From Cannabis sativa (taxonomy: Eukaryota > Streptophyta > Magnoliopsida > Rosales > Cannabaceae): a stretch of DNA of 64,000 nucleotides. The DNA is taken from contig NC_083603.1 in NCBI RefSeq assembly GCF_029168945.1, forward strand, positions 2,108,001 to 2,172,000, in the 5' to 3' direction. The notes beneath the pieces were generated by a model that saw only the letters and a program-made list of their open reading frames with translations, did no database searches and had not been told where the DNA came from. Shown one piece after another: positions 45,949 to 59,460 of this stretch. Within the stretch, counting starts at the first letter, position 1; each line of letters opens with the position of its first letter. The position numbers and the translations under genes are program-made.

Positions 45949-48900
45949 GCACTTTTTCATTTTATATTATGTTATTTTTTGTAGAGATTTGTGGCTTTTT
46001 TTTTTTTTTTTTTTTTGAGGGGGCTTTTTTATTGGTTGCTAGTAAAATAATGAGCATTAGGGATTTTGTTTTGGTTATGTTGTTATTTGTTTGAGTTTTT
46101 ATAGAATACCGTAAAAATATATAAAAAAAAATTTGAACATAAAAATATAAAAAATTTACAAAAATTAGTATTTTATGTAAGTATCCTAATTTTTTTGTTA
46201 CTAGCAACCCTTATGTTTAGCATCACCTAGAGGTGGATTGTGGATTCGATACTTTATTGTACCAATAATAATATGACATTAAGGAGTACAGCTATAAATA
46301 TGTATGTAGTGTTAGTCCAACCTATATTTTTTGTGCTTTTTAAAATACAAGTCATGTCGTGCTGGGCCAAAAAAAATAGGGGTAGTGTCGTGCCGTGCCA
46401 AAAAATATAAGTCGTGTCGTGTAGTGCCATTGAAAAATAGGAATATTGACAGTGAAACCACTTGAACTTTACATGTTTTAACACTTAACCACAAAACTGA
46501 AATTTTGACGATAAAACCTACTGAACTCACATTCCGTTTTGCTCTTCACTATTCCATTCAAAAATCTCTTAGACAGCCACGTGGACACAAATGTACACGT
46601 GACAAATTTTTAGTATTCCACATAATATTAATTATTAAAATATTGTAAGAAATAATTTAAAATTATAAAAATAAATAAATTATAAATAAATATTTTATTT
46701 TCTCTTTCTTTTTCTCTTTTTCTCACTCAAACACTTTCATCTTCCACATACCACACCTACCAAAATCCTAGCTTAAAACAACCCCATACTTCCCATGACG
46801 GCAACTGTCCTTGCTTAGTCGTGACTCGAGGTAGTCTGTGATGCTAAAATTGAGCCTTCATCGAGACCTTGGACCTTCATCGACGGGCAAAGGAGACCAC
46901 CAGACAGCATGGGTTGTGTAGCTCAAAATTATCATGGTGTTATGGTAGAAGCATTCAAGAAGGGGAATATTGGATGTGTTCAACCCGAAATTACTAAGAT
47001 AATAGGCATTAAAGAAGCATTGAGTTGGATTGCAACTCATTTGTGGGATAGAGTCATGTTGGAAACAGATAGTTTGGTGTGTGTCCAAGCGATTCAGGGC
47101 GGTATTTTATGCCTTCACAATTTGTGTTTTGTAAAACGGTCTGCAAATATGTTGGCTCATTGCTTGACAAGAGACTCTTGTTTCTCTATAGGTCGTGTGC
47201 TTCAGTTGGAGTCTGTTCCTCTGAAATGTGTTCTATTGTTTTGAACGAATTTATTAATTAATATATCTTATGATTTTATTCAAAAAAACAAAAACAAAAA
47301 ATCTGAACGAGGTGTACCTGAACACATATTTTAAAAGATGTAACTTACCCTATAACCTAATCATTAACACGTGATTTTAAAAATAACAAATCAAAACTAA
47401 TAACAAAAAAAGTATATAAAATCATTTTATGTTAAAGTGAATATTTTTAAGAATAAGTAAGCAATTAGTACATTGTCGCCACTATAAACAACAAAAAAGT
47501 TTTTCTTACCTAGAAAATGAAAAAAATAAATTGTGAAGCTATTATTTACATTATATGTTGAAATTTTTAATTTTCTTTCCGATATTATTGTAAATAAGTT
47601 GGTTGAAGGTATATTTATAATTAGTTTAGATTTGTAGTATATCATTATTGGGCCTAAGAAGTATTAAGTATGGGCCCAATTTATTAATAGGTATCTAAGA
47701 GCCATTGGAAATTATGCATGATAATTTAAATAGCCCACGGACTCCAAAATAACCACCATCAAACTTCAAATTGTGGGCTATTTAAATTACAAATTAATTA
47801 TGGGGTTTTTACACCACTTAACTTTCTAAATTTTTTACTTTTTAATTATGGGGTGGAATTTTTTTTTAAAAAAAATATTGTGTGTTTTTCAAAAATAGCA
47901 TATTAAGTTTTATATTGTATACTGTATTAAATTTTCACTGTTGTTCTAAGGTTGTTCTTAAGTTATTCCACTGTTGTTTTAGTTTTCTGTTTTGTTATTT
48001 TGCGGTTGTTTTATAAAAAAGACAGTACTTTTGTAAAAAATCTCGTGTGACAGTAAAATTGTAAACTTTTGTCCAAAATCTAATATTTTTGTTGGTTGTA
48101 ATCTAGGCCTGGCCCATCAATGAATTTAGAAATTTGGGCTCATTTCAGTATTAGCCCATACTTTTAAGGGATAAGTTGAAAAATATCACTTTTATTAATC
48201 AATTAATTAAATTTACCTCTAATTTTATATTTAATTGAAACATACCTCTTTTTATATGTATTGTACCCAAAATACCCTGACATAAGAGAGTCACATGGAG
48301 AGTATCTTGAAGTGACAGAGGTAAAATTGGTACAATGTTTAAAAAAAAATAGGTAAAAATGATAGACTTTAAAAAAGAGGGTAAAAATAAAAGAGGACAA
48401 TATAAAAAGGATATAGAGTGCAATTTCCTCTATTTTTAAAACTTGGTACTTTTCATTTATGTTATCTTCTTTTAAAAGGTGGGAGTGGTTGATGACTTAA
48501 AATTAGGGATAATTACCTAAAATATAAATTTTTGTAAATTTTTTACGTTCAAAGTTTATTTTATATGTTTACGGTATTTTATAAAAATACAAAAAAAAAA
48601 AAAGAAAGCCATATAAAAGTAACAAGAAAGTAATATTAAAATAACATAAAAATAATATATAAATAACAAAAAAATTAATAAAAGTACAACATAAAAATAC
48701 ATAAAATACTATATTTTATATAAAAAATTATAAAAATATTAAAAATTGTGTAAAAACTGTATTTATATATATAAATAAATATATTGAAATTATCTCTTAA
48801 AAATATTCATTGTTTGTTGTCCACTAATAAAAGTAGAAAGAAAGTATGTGCCATATAATACCATTAATTTCATGACTCATGATAATGGGTTGTATGGGCC

Positions 48901-49956
48901 ATTTATTTCACACCCATGCTTAATTAATATTTGGATGTTTTTATAAATACATAAAAATAATAAAAAGTTTACAAAAATACGAAATTATAGGTTTTTTAAT
49001 TTTTTTATGATTTTTTTTTTCATAAATACAAATAGTTGTTTTTACCTTGTTGTTACTTGTTATATTATATTATGTTACTACAATATAAAAAAAATTATTT
49101 TTTTGTAAAAATGTTACTAAAATATCTATAAATATATATAAAAAAAAAATCAGTAAAAATATGTATTAAAAATAATTTTTAATAAAAATATAAAAAACCG
49201 CGATTTTAAGTAATTTGTGTAAAATTTTCATTAATTATCTTTAATTTTTCATGTAACTCATTTCGATAAATATATATATTGCAGGAAAATTTGGTAAATA
49301 TATTTCTTCCAACATGAAGGTATAAATTTATTAGTCTTTCTGTGACAAACAGATTTGATTTAATGTGATACATCTTTTCCTTAAAAAAAAAATAAAAATT
49401 TATATACTATACATAGGCAATGAATACATTCTAATATTATGTACTTGTGGCAATTTTTATTTGATTTTTTTCAGGGGAATTGGTCCTTCTAATAAAAAGT
49501 TACAAAGTACATGGGAATGCCTCATTTTTATTCTAAAGCATAGTATTTCCTTTAACCCTAGAGAGAATTCAGTAAGATTAGCAAATTTTTTTTTTTTTTG
49601 CCCTTACTATAAAAGATAAGTGGTATTTTTGAAAATTATTAAAAATATATATATATTTAAAAGGTATTTTTTTATCTAGGCCTTTAAAATTATTAACTAC
49701 AACAACAATACTAAAATCAAATTTGAGACAGCAATAACCATAATAGAGAGAAAGATCTCAGACGAGTCATGATACCACCGCGCCACCACCATCGACGGTT
49801 GACTGAGACAAAATATGAAAACAAAGAGAGAGATAGCGGTTGAGAGAGTTTTCTGAGAGAGAGAGATCAAAAGAGGGTAGTCTTGCCCTCTCGACAACGA
49901 CGCAGTGCTATGGGCTATGAGTATCAACGACGACGACGATGATGAGATTGTGGTCG
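45949..49956. other. Repeat-rich intergenic region
   Basis: No host gene is visible. It contains a GTCGTGTCGTG-type repeat (about 46300-46440), the LINE 3' fragment listed separately, and several AT-rich tracts of one type (TTTTTACAAAAATAC and GTTGTTTT motifs at about 47850-48070, 48520-48780 and 48930-49240). A slightly GC-richer patch at 49730-49950 does not resemble anything I know. Confidence 0.5.
46740..47300 (+). pseudogene. LINE 3' fragment with degenerate RNase H domain
   Basis: The frame 46909-47244 reads GCVAQNYHGVMVEAFKKG, AEAL-like IKEALSWIATHLWDRVMLET, then DSLVCVQAIQ and, after a missing middle part, FVKRSANMLAHCLTRDSCFS. These are the RNase H-like motifs of plant L1-type LINEs. 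An A-rich tail (47278-47300) follows the stop. The 5' part, endonuclease and reverse transcriptase are absent, so this is a dead 5'-truncated copy. Confidence 0.7.
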
Positions 49957-50273
49957 ACGCAGTTGTGACAATATTTTAATCACAACATAAATTTTTTGTG
50001 ACTAAATGTTACTTTTAGTCATAACAAAAACTTGCTTGTGACTGAAATATAGTATTTAGATATAAGTTGTCACTAATTTAGTTTTAGTCACAACAAGTAT
50101 TGTGACTAAAAATATATTTAATCACAATAAATTGTAATTTTTATGACTAATACATTTAATCACGGAACTTTTAGTCATAACATGAGAATAATAATTTATA
50201 ATTAGCCACAATTTTTTTTTTATTTATTTTTAGTCACAAATTTTATTGTGACTAAAAATAAAAATATTTATAG
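49957..50273. mobile_element. GTGACTAA-family MITE interrupted by a solo LTR
   Basis: It is homologous to 6598-6915 (TTGTGACTAA, TAGTCACAAC motifs). Its right end, TTTATAG, is where the solo LTR 50274-52123 inserted; the repeat of TATAG reappears after the LTR. Confidence 0.6.
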
Positions 50274-52123
50274 TGTGACGCTCCGATATTTTCCCTTATT
50301 TTACAAAAATACTATTTTCATGCATAATTTGAAAAGATGAAAAGAAAAGAAAAAAAAATAATTTAAATACATTTCTATTGTGTTTAGATTTATCAAATGC
50401 TTAAAAATAAAACAGGCACCACAGGTGTCCTAGATCGTTTGCCCGTCCATAGCCACTCACAGTTACGTACCAGAACTGACCCTGCTCACTATACATACTT
50501 CCCTGTCTAATACCTGTAGGTGGAAAGTAAGGGGGTGAGCTAAAAGCTCAGTAAGGAAATGCTTATCAAACAATACCATATAATATCACACATACTACCA
50601 TTAATGTATTTATTAAGTTTTAGCAATATCATACATGCTCTTTATAAACTATAACCAAATAACTGTACATATGGAAACCTTCATCATATAGGTCTATACT
50701 ATTTGTTCACATCGTACACATATACAGAGATCATAACTCCAGTATCATACTCATAACATAATCATATCAATACTATAAATAATAATGTCATTATCATAAC
50801 ATTGGCATATCATAGTCATTACTTACATAACCCGGGCTTAGCCTGACCCTATAATATCCTGGGCCTAATTTTCCCATATAATAACATGGGCCTATGCAGC
50901 CCTACCATTGTTATAGGATAGGGTATCTCTATATTCAACAGTAACATCACTGTATCATACAACATACAACATAAAAGTTTTAACGGTACCAAGATCGCTA
51001 GAATCGGATCATTATTCAAAGAGATATTTGGATTTTACTGAGACAACTTATATAGAAAATATGAAAAACGATTTACAACAAACAGCGTAGAAATTCTAAT
51101 TTTTGATATAGATATATTTCGATTCAGTAAAACTTTTCTTCATAAGAATTATGGGAAATTCAATAAGCTTTCTATAGACACCAAGATTGCGAGAATCGGA
51201 TGAGTATTTAAATAGATATGACAGTTTTACTGAGACATGTTTCATTCTGAAAAATAAGAAAAGGAGACCTACGAAAATTCTCCTATTGTGATCAATAAAT
51301 AAGTAAATGTAGAGTTTCTTACCTCAAATACATCAAGCTACTTGGATCGATAGGCATAAGATGATGGTGATCATAGATGAGAGTGAAGAGTGGTATAGAT
51401 TTGGCTAAGGATGTAATGGAAAGATGACTTGAAAATTTTAGGGTTAGTCTTGCTTAGATGGGTGGGAAGAATAGAACGATATAATTTTAGGGTGGAAGGA
51501 AACCTATACTATCTACTCTTATTAGGTTTAGTTTTATGAATAATAATAATATTAACATTATAACAATAATAATATGATAAATTATTAAATAAACAAATAT
51601 CTAACTTTTAAATTTAAATTGTAGGCTCTCAATCTCGTAACTTTAGGGCTTGAAAAATTACGAATTATGATATAGCTATTTCTAAAAAATTTATAGATCT
51701 TTGAATTATCTTTCCAACGCCACTGGAATCACCTCAATCGGAGTTATAAAACTCGAGATATGATCGTTTTAGTAAAACAGTTTCTAAACCTGCGAATTTC
51801 TCTAAATTTACGAATTTTCTCACATTAATTAAATAATAATATTATTTAATACCACTTATACCATTATTTAAATCAAATAAATATATTATAAAGAAAACCT
51901 AATGGACTTTCATATCGGGCTTTAATTAAACGATTACGTACTTATGAAAATACCATAATATTTTACTTTCGTAGTTAATACAACTTTAACTCTCTTTAGA
52001 AAATTGGTTCAACTACTCTAAGCAATAGTCTCTACTCACTAACAATACAAATAAATGAGATAATTATCCTCACACCATTAATATCCCCAAAAAATTAAAT
52101 ACTATTTTAATGTTGGTATTACA
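50274..52123. mobile_element. 1.85-kb solo LTR of a long-LTR retrotransposon
   Basis: The ends TGTGACGCTCC and GGTATTACA fit the TG...CA rule, and a perfect 5-bp duplication TATAG flanks it (50269-50273, 52124-52128). Inside are GGTGAGCTAAAAGCTCAGTA (about 50534-50553) and other motifs that I associate with long plant LTRs. There is no coding sequence, and no primer-binding site is seen within or next to it. The family is not certain; gypsy-type is a guess. Confidence 0.78.
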
Positions 52124-52402
52124 TATAGTATATGTTGACTAACAAAATTAGGTATATTTATGTAGTAGTGAATTCTTCAACAATTTCCAAGAGTTTTAGA
52201 ACGTTTATAGGAAATAATTTTAGCAATGCTTCCTATAGTATAATGAGATTAAAGAGTTGAAAGGAGCAAGATACTCTTTCAAGGTAAGTACTATTACTAT
52301 TGGTATAATTAAGTATCAAGCTCTATTATTTTATATAGCTTAAGAAATAGTTTTTAAATAATATCGCAAATTAATTGTAAGGCGTCACTTATAGAAGGTA
52401 AT

Positions 52403-52730
52403 CACTACAAAAAATTGCTACTTTTAGTGACAATTTTTTAGTCACAGCATAATTTTGTTATGAATAAATGTGACTTTTAGTCACAACAAAATGTTACTTA
52501 TGACTAAAACATAGTATTTAGTTACAAGTAGTCACTAATTTAGTTTTAGTCACAACAAATATTGTGACTAAAAATACATTTAGTCACAACTAATTGTAAT
52601 TTTTGTGACTAATACTTTTAGCCACGAACTTTTTAGTCACAACATAGAAATCATAATTTATAATTAGTCACAATTTTTTCACTTTTAGTCACAAGTTTTG
52701 TTGTAACGAAAAGTAAATTTTTTTAAAGTG
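52403..52730. mobile_element. CACTA-like MITE, GTGACTAA family
   Basis: It begins CACTACAAAAAATTGC and ends TTTTTAAAGTG, with TTGTGACTAA/TTAGTCACAA motifs throughout. The right terminus has decayed and no 3-bp duplication is left. Confidence 0.65.
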
Positions 52731-54943
52731 ACAAATTGGTACTATATCAATGCTCTAATCTATATTATATATATACATAAAATAAACAATTATATAGGTA
52801 CGTATATATATACATATATTTTGTCTCATGCATGTACTACTATCTTAAGTTAGAATTGAGTACTAAATTTTTTAGCACATGATGATGAATATGGTGGATT
52901 TGCCCGACAACCAAATAAATCTGCATTATGAGTTCTCATAGATATATATACATTGCATGGTGATGGTCCCATATATATAAATATATATCCATAATATGAC
53001 TCTTTATAAATTTATTAAAAAATTAATTATTATTTATAAACTATCAATTTCCCTAGAAGGGAGGACCCCTATCATGAATTCAACTTTTGTTTAATGCATT
53101 AATTTTAATCAAAGTTTGATGTAATAAATTTGGCCTCTAAATTAAAATTAATAAAAATATCAACTTAATTATTGATATAATAATTGTAAGAGTAAATAAA
53201 AAATAAGATTCTCTAATATCATGTTAATTAAAAAAAAAATATATATGAAAAATTTGAGTGATTAAAATTGGAGTAGCTACTTTCAAAGAAAATTAAGAAA
53301 AAAATACATAATTAAAGGGGACAAGATTAAATTTATTCATATATAATTAATAGTATTAGTTAATGAGGAGTGTTACCGTCAATTTCCTGTAACAATTTCT
53401 TAGTCAACCTCACGCCCGAAAACACATATCGGAATATTTTTTTTCAATTTTTTTTACGTGGTGTTCGTTATGCTTACAACATCTTCCCTGTATATTTTTG
53501 AAAAATTTCGAATAGTTTACAGTGCCGAAAATATGTTTGAAGTTTTTTGAACACGCATAGTAAATTGGAATATTAGGAACTCTGTTTTCGGTACTTTAAA
53601 CTATTTAGAATTTTTCAAAAATTTACAGAAATGATACTGTAACTATAACGAATACCGTTATGAAAAAAAATTTGAAAAAAAATATTTCGGCATGTGATTT
53701 CAAACGTGAAAATTGACTAAAAAATTTTAATAAGAGGTTGTAATTAGTATTCCTCTCAGTCAATTTAGTAAGTAGATGATGATCAATTAACCTAAATATA
53801 TAGGTATGGCATTATTGAGAGGAGATGTAGTACTTTTTTGTTTATTTGTGTTAATAGGTAGCTAGGGTTGGGGGGCAAAGAGAAAATATTATTGAATATG
53901 ACAAAAACAAAAGAGAAAATATTGATTATTTATTTATTGTTTTTTTGTTGAAATATTTTCATGCAGAGAGAGGGGCCTGGCTGACAGTTTTCAGAAGAAT
54001 GGGGTGGAATTGATAGTTTTGGTGTGTTTTTATTATTATGAAATTCAGAAGAGAAAAAAAAGACAAATAATAATAATAATAATTGCAATAGTTGAATTGA
54101 ACCACAAAACAACACACAATAAGGGGTTTGATTTTAGAGTTATAATATATGAAAGTATGGAGTATGATAAACTTGATATGGCCAATACTATTTGACAAGT
54201 CTCTTTCCAATTTCAAATTATATATATGGAAAAGTTACAACATAATTATAACCATGTATAATTATAATAATAATAATTATTATTATTATTTTTTGAGACA
54301 GAGAGTGCACTAATAGCTAGGACCCCATATAGTTGTACATGTGGTTACTATATATATATAATAACTAGAAAAATATATAACCATTCAAAACTCAAAACTA
54401 TTGTACAAAAAATTCTAATGATTAAAAATAAAAAGTTATGACTAATTATAAATAATAATTTTTATCTTGTAACTAAAAATATATTTAATCACAATAAATT
54501 GTTATTTATATAATGCTTGTATAATTTTTCTCTTGCGAACTAATAAGTTAATTTTTTTATATCAAATTAAATGCCCGTAACACTTTAAATTTTTTTTTTA
54601 TTTATACAATTAAATATTAAACTTGTTTTACAAAAATTAAGATTATAAATTATATGGTAAGAAAATATCACAATTAGTTTATAGTACTTTGAAATTATTA
54701 GATGGAGAAAAAATAATTGATCTAAACTAATCTACACACTTTTATAGAAATTTGATTGTAATTATTTTAAAATAAACACTGAGTATGGATTAAATTAATT
54801 AGATCTAAATTATATTAAATATATAATTAGCAAAATAATATTAATAAAATGCGAGTAAAATATACATAGATTGAATATTTTGTTTTTGACACGTGGAAGG
54901 GGAGTTTGAATTTGAAACATCTTCTTTGTGACGAGAAGTGTGA
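52731..54943. other. Intergenic, AT-rich
   Basis: No gene is visible. It holds the large palindromic element 53365-53755, a fragment of the GTGACTAA family (about 54415-54520), and AT-rich low-complexity tracts such as 54250-54290. Confidence 0.5.
53365..53755. mobile_element. Near-palindromic MITE, 391 bp
   Basis: The left half (GAGGAGTGTTACCGTCAATT, TTCTTAGTCAACCTCACG, AATTTCGAATAGTTTACAGT) is mirrored almost end to end by the right half (AAACTATTTAGAATTTTTCA, ACGTGAAAATTGACTAAAAA, TAATTAGTATTCCTC). The arms are over 150 bp each. It is non-coding. The core is shared with 19975-20180, 56325-56545 and 60581-60860. Confidence 0.65.
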
Positions 54944-55425
54944 TGTAACGTTCCTGCTTCAAGCTTCTATTGGGTCCTTATACCCACGGAATAATGGCTC
55001 TTATACACGAGTACATCACTCTGGCTGCTTCATGGACTAATGATTGACCCTACAAACCAACACGAGTATTTCCAACGTGCTTTGTCCTCGCTCGCACGCT
55101 TCCTGAGAAAACTTCCCAGAAGGTCACCTTGCATCCTAAAATTACTCCCAGGTTAAGCACGATTAACCATGGAGTTCTTTCGTGATGGGCTACCGAAAAA
55201 CAAGATTAAGCGTGCTTGACATGGGACAATTTCAGGATGGGTGACCTCCTGAAAAGTTTTCCCAAGAAGCGTGCGAGTGAGGACAAAGCACGCTAGAAAC
55301 ATTCATGTTGGTTTGTAGGGTCAGTCGTCAGTCTATGAAATAGCCAGAGTGACGTACTCGTGTATAAGAACTATTTATTTTATGGGTGTAAAGACCCAAT
55401 AAAAACTTAAAACGGGAACGTTACA
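54944..55425. mobile_element. Inverted-arm Cassandra derivative
   Basis: Two partial Cassandra LTRs are joined tail to tail. The left arm (54944-55206) starts TGTAACGTTCC, in the orientation of the 371-804 LTR. The right arm (55206-55425) runs in the opposite direction and ends GGAACGTTACA. The junction is inside the 5S-like box A (AAGATTAAGCGTGCTTGAC). About 220 bp can pair, around a loop of about 40 bp. The flanks carry an identical 5-mer TGTGA (54939-54943, 55426-55430), as if the inverted structure had been inserted as one unit. The arms differ from each other at several sites. Confidence 0.82.
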
Positions 55426-56324
55426 TGTGAAACTTTTAAACTATGTCTATAACTACTAATATAGATTGAATATATGTAAGTGCATAAATACTCTTATATG
55501 TATATATGTAATAATGATGAACAGAGTTAACATTTTAGGATTGTGTCATATGAGAATAGTGTGTATATAAAATATAACCGATCATTAATTATATTCTGTC
55601 AATCTACTATGTTCACACAGTGAAACATACGACACTTGTTTATATATATATACACACGAGTAATTTACAATACAAATTTAATGATAATAATACTAAGTAT
55701 TTATTATTAAATATTATTTTTTTATAAGTATATTTTTAAATAACTTAAACCAATTAAAAATTCACAAATTACTTTATATATAAATTTATTAATAAATTAT
55801 TTTTAATTATGCATACATATTACTTGCTAAAAAAATGATAGAAACAAGTGAAAAGCAGAGGTTAAAAATTTGAAAAAAAGTAGTAAATTTGATGATAAAG
55901 TGGTAGTGAATTGAATTGCATGCAGAGCCTGGTAGCTATACTGCTAAAGCAAATAATGTATGTATATATATATATAAGAAAAGTGTTATTATTAAGAGAA
56001 GATAAGAGTGTCTCTTTCATGCCATTAAGCAAAAAACGACATATTAATTTTCTATATATATATATATAAATATTGACGACATATATGAGAGTGAACAGTG
56101 AGTCTCAATCATGGTGCTGTTAACATCTCATGCAGGTTCTTTGCCTGTCAACCTCACATGTTTGTTGTACTATTTATTTACTCATCACTACCTATAATAT
56201 CTTTATATATTAATTCATAATGTTCATCATCATCTCTCTACCGACTCACTATATAGTATATATGGATGTTCTTGTTTAGATAAAGGGTAAATTTATAGTA
56301 AATTCTTTATGTTTCGTTTAATAA

Positions 56325-56545
56325 TCGCGTACGTTATAGTTATATATTTAGAATTATTTATAAATTTGTAAAACTTTTTAAATAATTTATAATGATGAAA
56401 ATAAAATTTTAACCGTTGCTTATCATGTATGTAAGAAAAATAATCATGTACGCGTAATAAAATATATAAATCTTATTTTTAACATTGAAAATTACTGAAA
56501 TTTTTTTGAATTTTTTTCACAAATAATTTTAAATAACTATAACAT
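56325..56545. repeat. Palindromic MITE, related to 53365-53755
   Basis: GTACGTTATAGTTA at the left and TAACTATAACATACATA at the right are inverted, with AATAATTTATAATGATGAAA/TTAACATTGAAAATTACTGA near the middle. Confidence 0.45.
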
Positions 56546-57717
56546 ACATATTCATATGAAAAAAATAAATTAAAAAATTCGGTTGAATACCAAAACAGAT
56601 AAAGGGTATATATACTAAAACAATCCAAAGTGTTTCAGTATTTAGGAGAATTATATGTATATATAATAATCACGTACGTTATAATTTTGTAGGGTCACTT
56701 ATAAATTTTGATAATTTTTTTTAATAGTTTACAATGCTAAAAATAAAATTATCATGGGAGTTAATTTGTTATGGATAGCAAATTATTGAAGAACTATGAA
56801 ATAAGTTAATGATATATAAATAAAGATTTTTTTGTAAGTAATAAGTATTTGGTTACAATATGGATAAATAGAACTAACATCTATAGTCAATAAAAAAGAA
56901 AAATTATATTCTTTTTTTTTTTTTGAAACATAGAAAAATTCTATTCATTGTAATAAATTATAATTTTTGTAAATTAAAACAAAATTATAATTTTGTAACA
57001 AATAATTTTAAACTTTGACATATAGTTTTAGTGTACATATAAAGTGGCTAGCAACACGAATATTCACACGACTCTCTTTTATCTTATTGTATGGAATTTT
57101 AAATTTTTATAGTTTTTAAAGTATAATATTGTAAAAATATAATTGTTTTTTAAAAAATTATTTTATAGAATTTATTTAAAAAAAAATAACGTAAAGTATC
57201 TGATTATTCTCTTATGGTAACTAGTGACAGATTTAAATTTTTTATTTTGTGAGGGCTTATTTATTATTAAAAAATATTTATACTTATATTATAATCACTA
57301 TTATTACTAGATTTTTTTAATTTTGTGGAAGCTTTTCTACTATTTTAGTCTATAATTATCAAATTAAAAAATATTATATTTAATTTTTTAAAAGACAATA
57401 TTTTTATTAGTGTAGTGGGTCCATGCCTCATGGTAAATGGTTATCTTTTTGTTTACTATTCTTATAAAATAATTATTTTGAAAATAAAAATTATATTTTT
57501 GCAAAAAAAAAAAAATATAAAAACTAATAAAATTTATAATTTCATTTATTACATAATGTACAATCTCTAAAAGTTACAACACAATTATCGATCAAATGAA
57601 AGGGACATTATTTTTTTAAAAATAAGTTTTTTTTTTTTTTTTCATTTTTTAATTAAGTTACACATGAAACTTTTAACCATACACATAGTAAATGATAATA
57701 TATATTTTAAGGAAAAA

Positions 57718-58035
57718 TGCTAAAAGGCACCAGTGGTGTTAGTACCTTCTTACGTGTTAATGTGGTGGCTGGTTGACAAAGCCAGGAGTCAATGTGGTGG
57801 TTTCGTCGGGATTGGGATCTCGCCGGGGTGGTTCTGGGTTTTGGGGTGGGGGTTGGTGGGTGGTGGGGGGTTTGGTTTTATGGGCAGCAAAAAAGTGAAA
57901 AAAAATTATTATTTTTTTTTTCTGATTTAATTTTTTATATTTTAAATTATTTTTTTAATATTTATATTATTAATATTAGTTGGACTAATAAAATTTTGCC
58001 ACGTGTACATGTATACACTGTGACAGTCCACTTTA
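57718..58035. repeat. Diverged MULE-MITE-like copy
   Basis: It has the left end motif ATGCTAAAAGGCACCAGTGG and an internal TAGTTGGACTAATAA typical of the family. The G-rich middle is foreign. The right limit is uncertain. Confidence 0.4.
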
Positions 58036-59220
58036 ACACTTAATTAATAGACCAAAATAAATGGAAGAATTACACAACAAAATGATTGTCGAGTTCAAAA
58101 AATTTAACTATAAATTTTCGAGTAAGAAAGTTAAACTATAACAAATATAAAAGTATAAAGAATTTGACGCAAATTACCATTTAAATATTATGTATTTTTT
58201 CTTCTTATCACATCAATTGATGATAAGGGTACAAAAAGAACAAAATATGTTTTGGAAAGAAACAAAAAGAGTATAGTAATTAATTTAAATTTTGAATTTG
58301 GTTTATATATTATTATAATATTTTATATTTATAATAATTGTTTTGGAAAACTTTGAAACAACATGAGTCATAGACAGAGATGCATTGGGAACTAAAAAAA
58401 CTCAACTACACACACTCGTGCATTCTTGGAGACACTAATTAATAATAATAATAATTAATTAATTAAGTATATTATATAATTAATTTATATTATATCATAT
58501 AACACCACCATATATCGATGTTTTGATTATTTTGGTCAAAGCAAATACTATATCTATGTACATGCTCTCTCTCTCTCTCTAAATAATTACTTAATATATA
58601 AAATATTATTTATATATTTTAGGCTAATTTTAAATATTATAGTTTTTACTCATAAATTTTAATATGTATCAAATTGTATTTTTTAAATTTTTTAAGTCAT
58701 TAAAAATTTCCTTTAAACTATTAAGATTATTAGATCAATAACTTTTGTCTAATATTTTGTTCAATTTTACTAACGTGATGATTGTCTATGATACTCACAT
58801 TACTAAGAATTTTAAAGACCGTTAGAAAATAATATAAATGATAGTTATAAACTATTAAGAAAAGCTAATTTTATAATAGTAATAGCAAATTATATGTCCT
58901 TAACTTTTTTCATATAGGTATTTGTTAATAAAAATAAATGAAAAATTTTAAATTCAATAATTTTAATAGTTAAAAGGATAAAAATCTTAATTACCCTTCG
59001 AAAAGTAAATAAACATTATTAATTAATAATTAGTGTTTTATTTGAGATATATTATTCAAAAATAAAAGTGCACTACTTTTTCAACTCATGCATGCATGGC
59101 AAACGGTCAATGTTAGCTCCTCCCAAGAAAAATTTAAACACTGTTTTCTTCACCTAAAATCAAAATGAATAAATCTAAAAGCTGGTTATCTCTAGGAGAG
59201 TCCATCGTACACTATATATA

Positions 59221-59448
59221 GGGATATGATTTTGTCCTGTTACTGTACTTTCACGGATTGTAATATGTGATGTACGGCAGCCGTCAGATGAGGAAGTTAT
59301 TTGATCTGACGGCTGAGATTGATCTAGGGGTAATTAGGGTTAAAAAGTAAAAACGTACCTTGACACTCATTTAATGTACCCTGAGACCCATCTAATGTAC
59401 CACGGAATACATTCCGTGAAAGTACATCACAGGACAAAATCATATCTC
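59221..59448. mobile_element. TIR MITE, GGGATATGATTTTG family (second copy)
   Basis: The ends GGGATATGATTTTGTCC and GGACAAAATCATATCTC enclose 228 bp. The interior is the reverse complement of that at 5261-5468 (AGATTGATCTAGGGGTAATT against AATTACCCCTAGATCAATCT). Confidence 0.72.
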
Positions 59449-59460
59449 TATATTATATAT

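Noticed and set aside
55890..56160. Possible microRNA precursor
   Set aside because: I looked for known plant miRNA sequences and a pairing partner and found neither.
57733..58043. Gly/Trp-rich open frames
   Set aside because: They arise from a GT-rich patch inside a repeat and lack any protein-like pattern.
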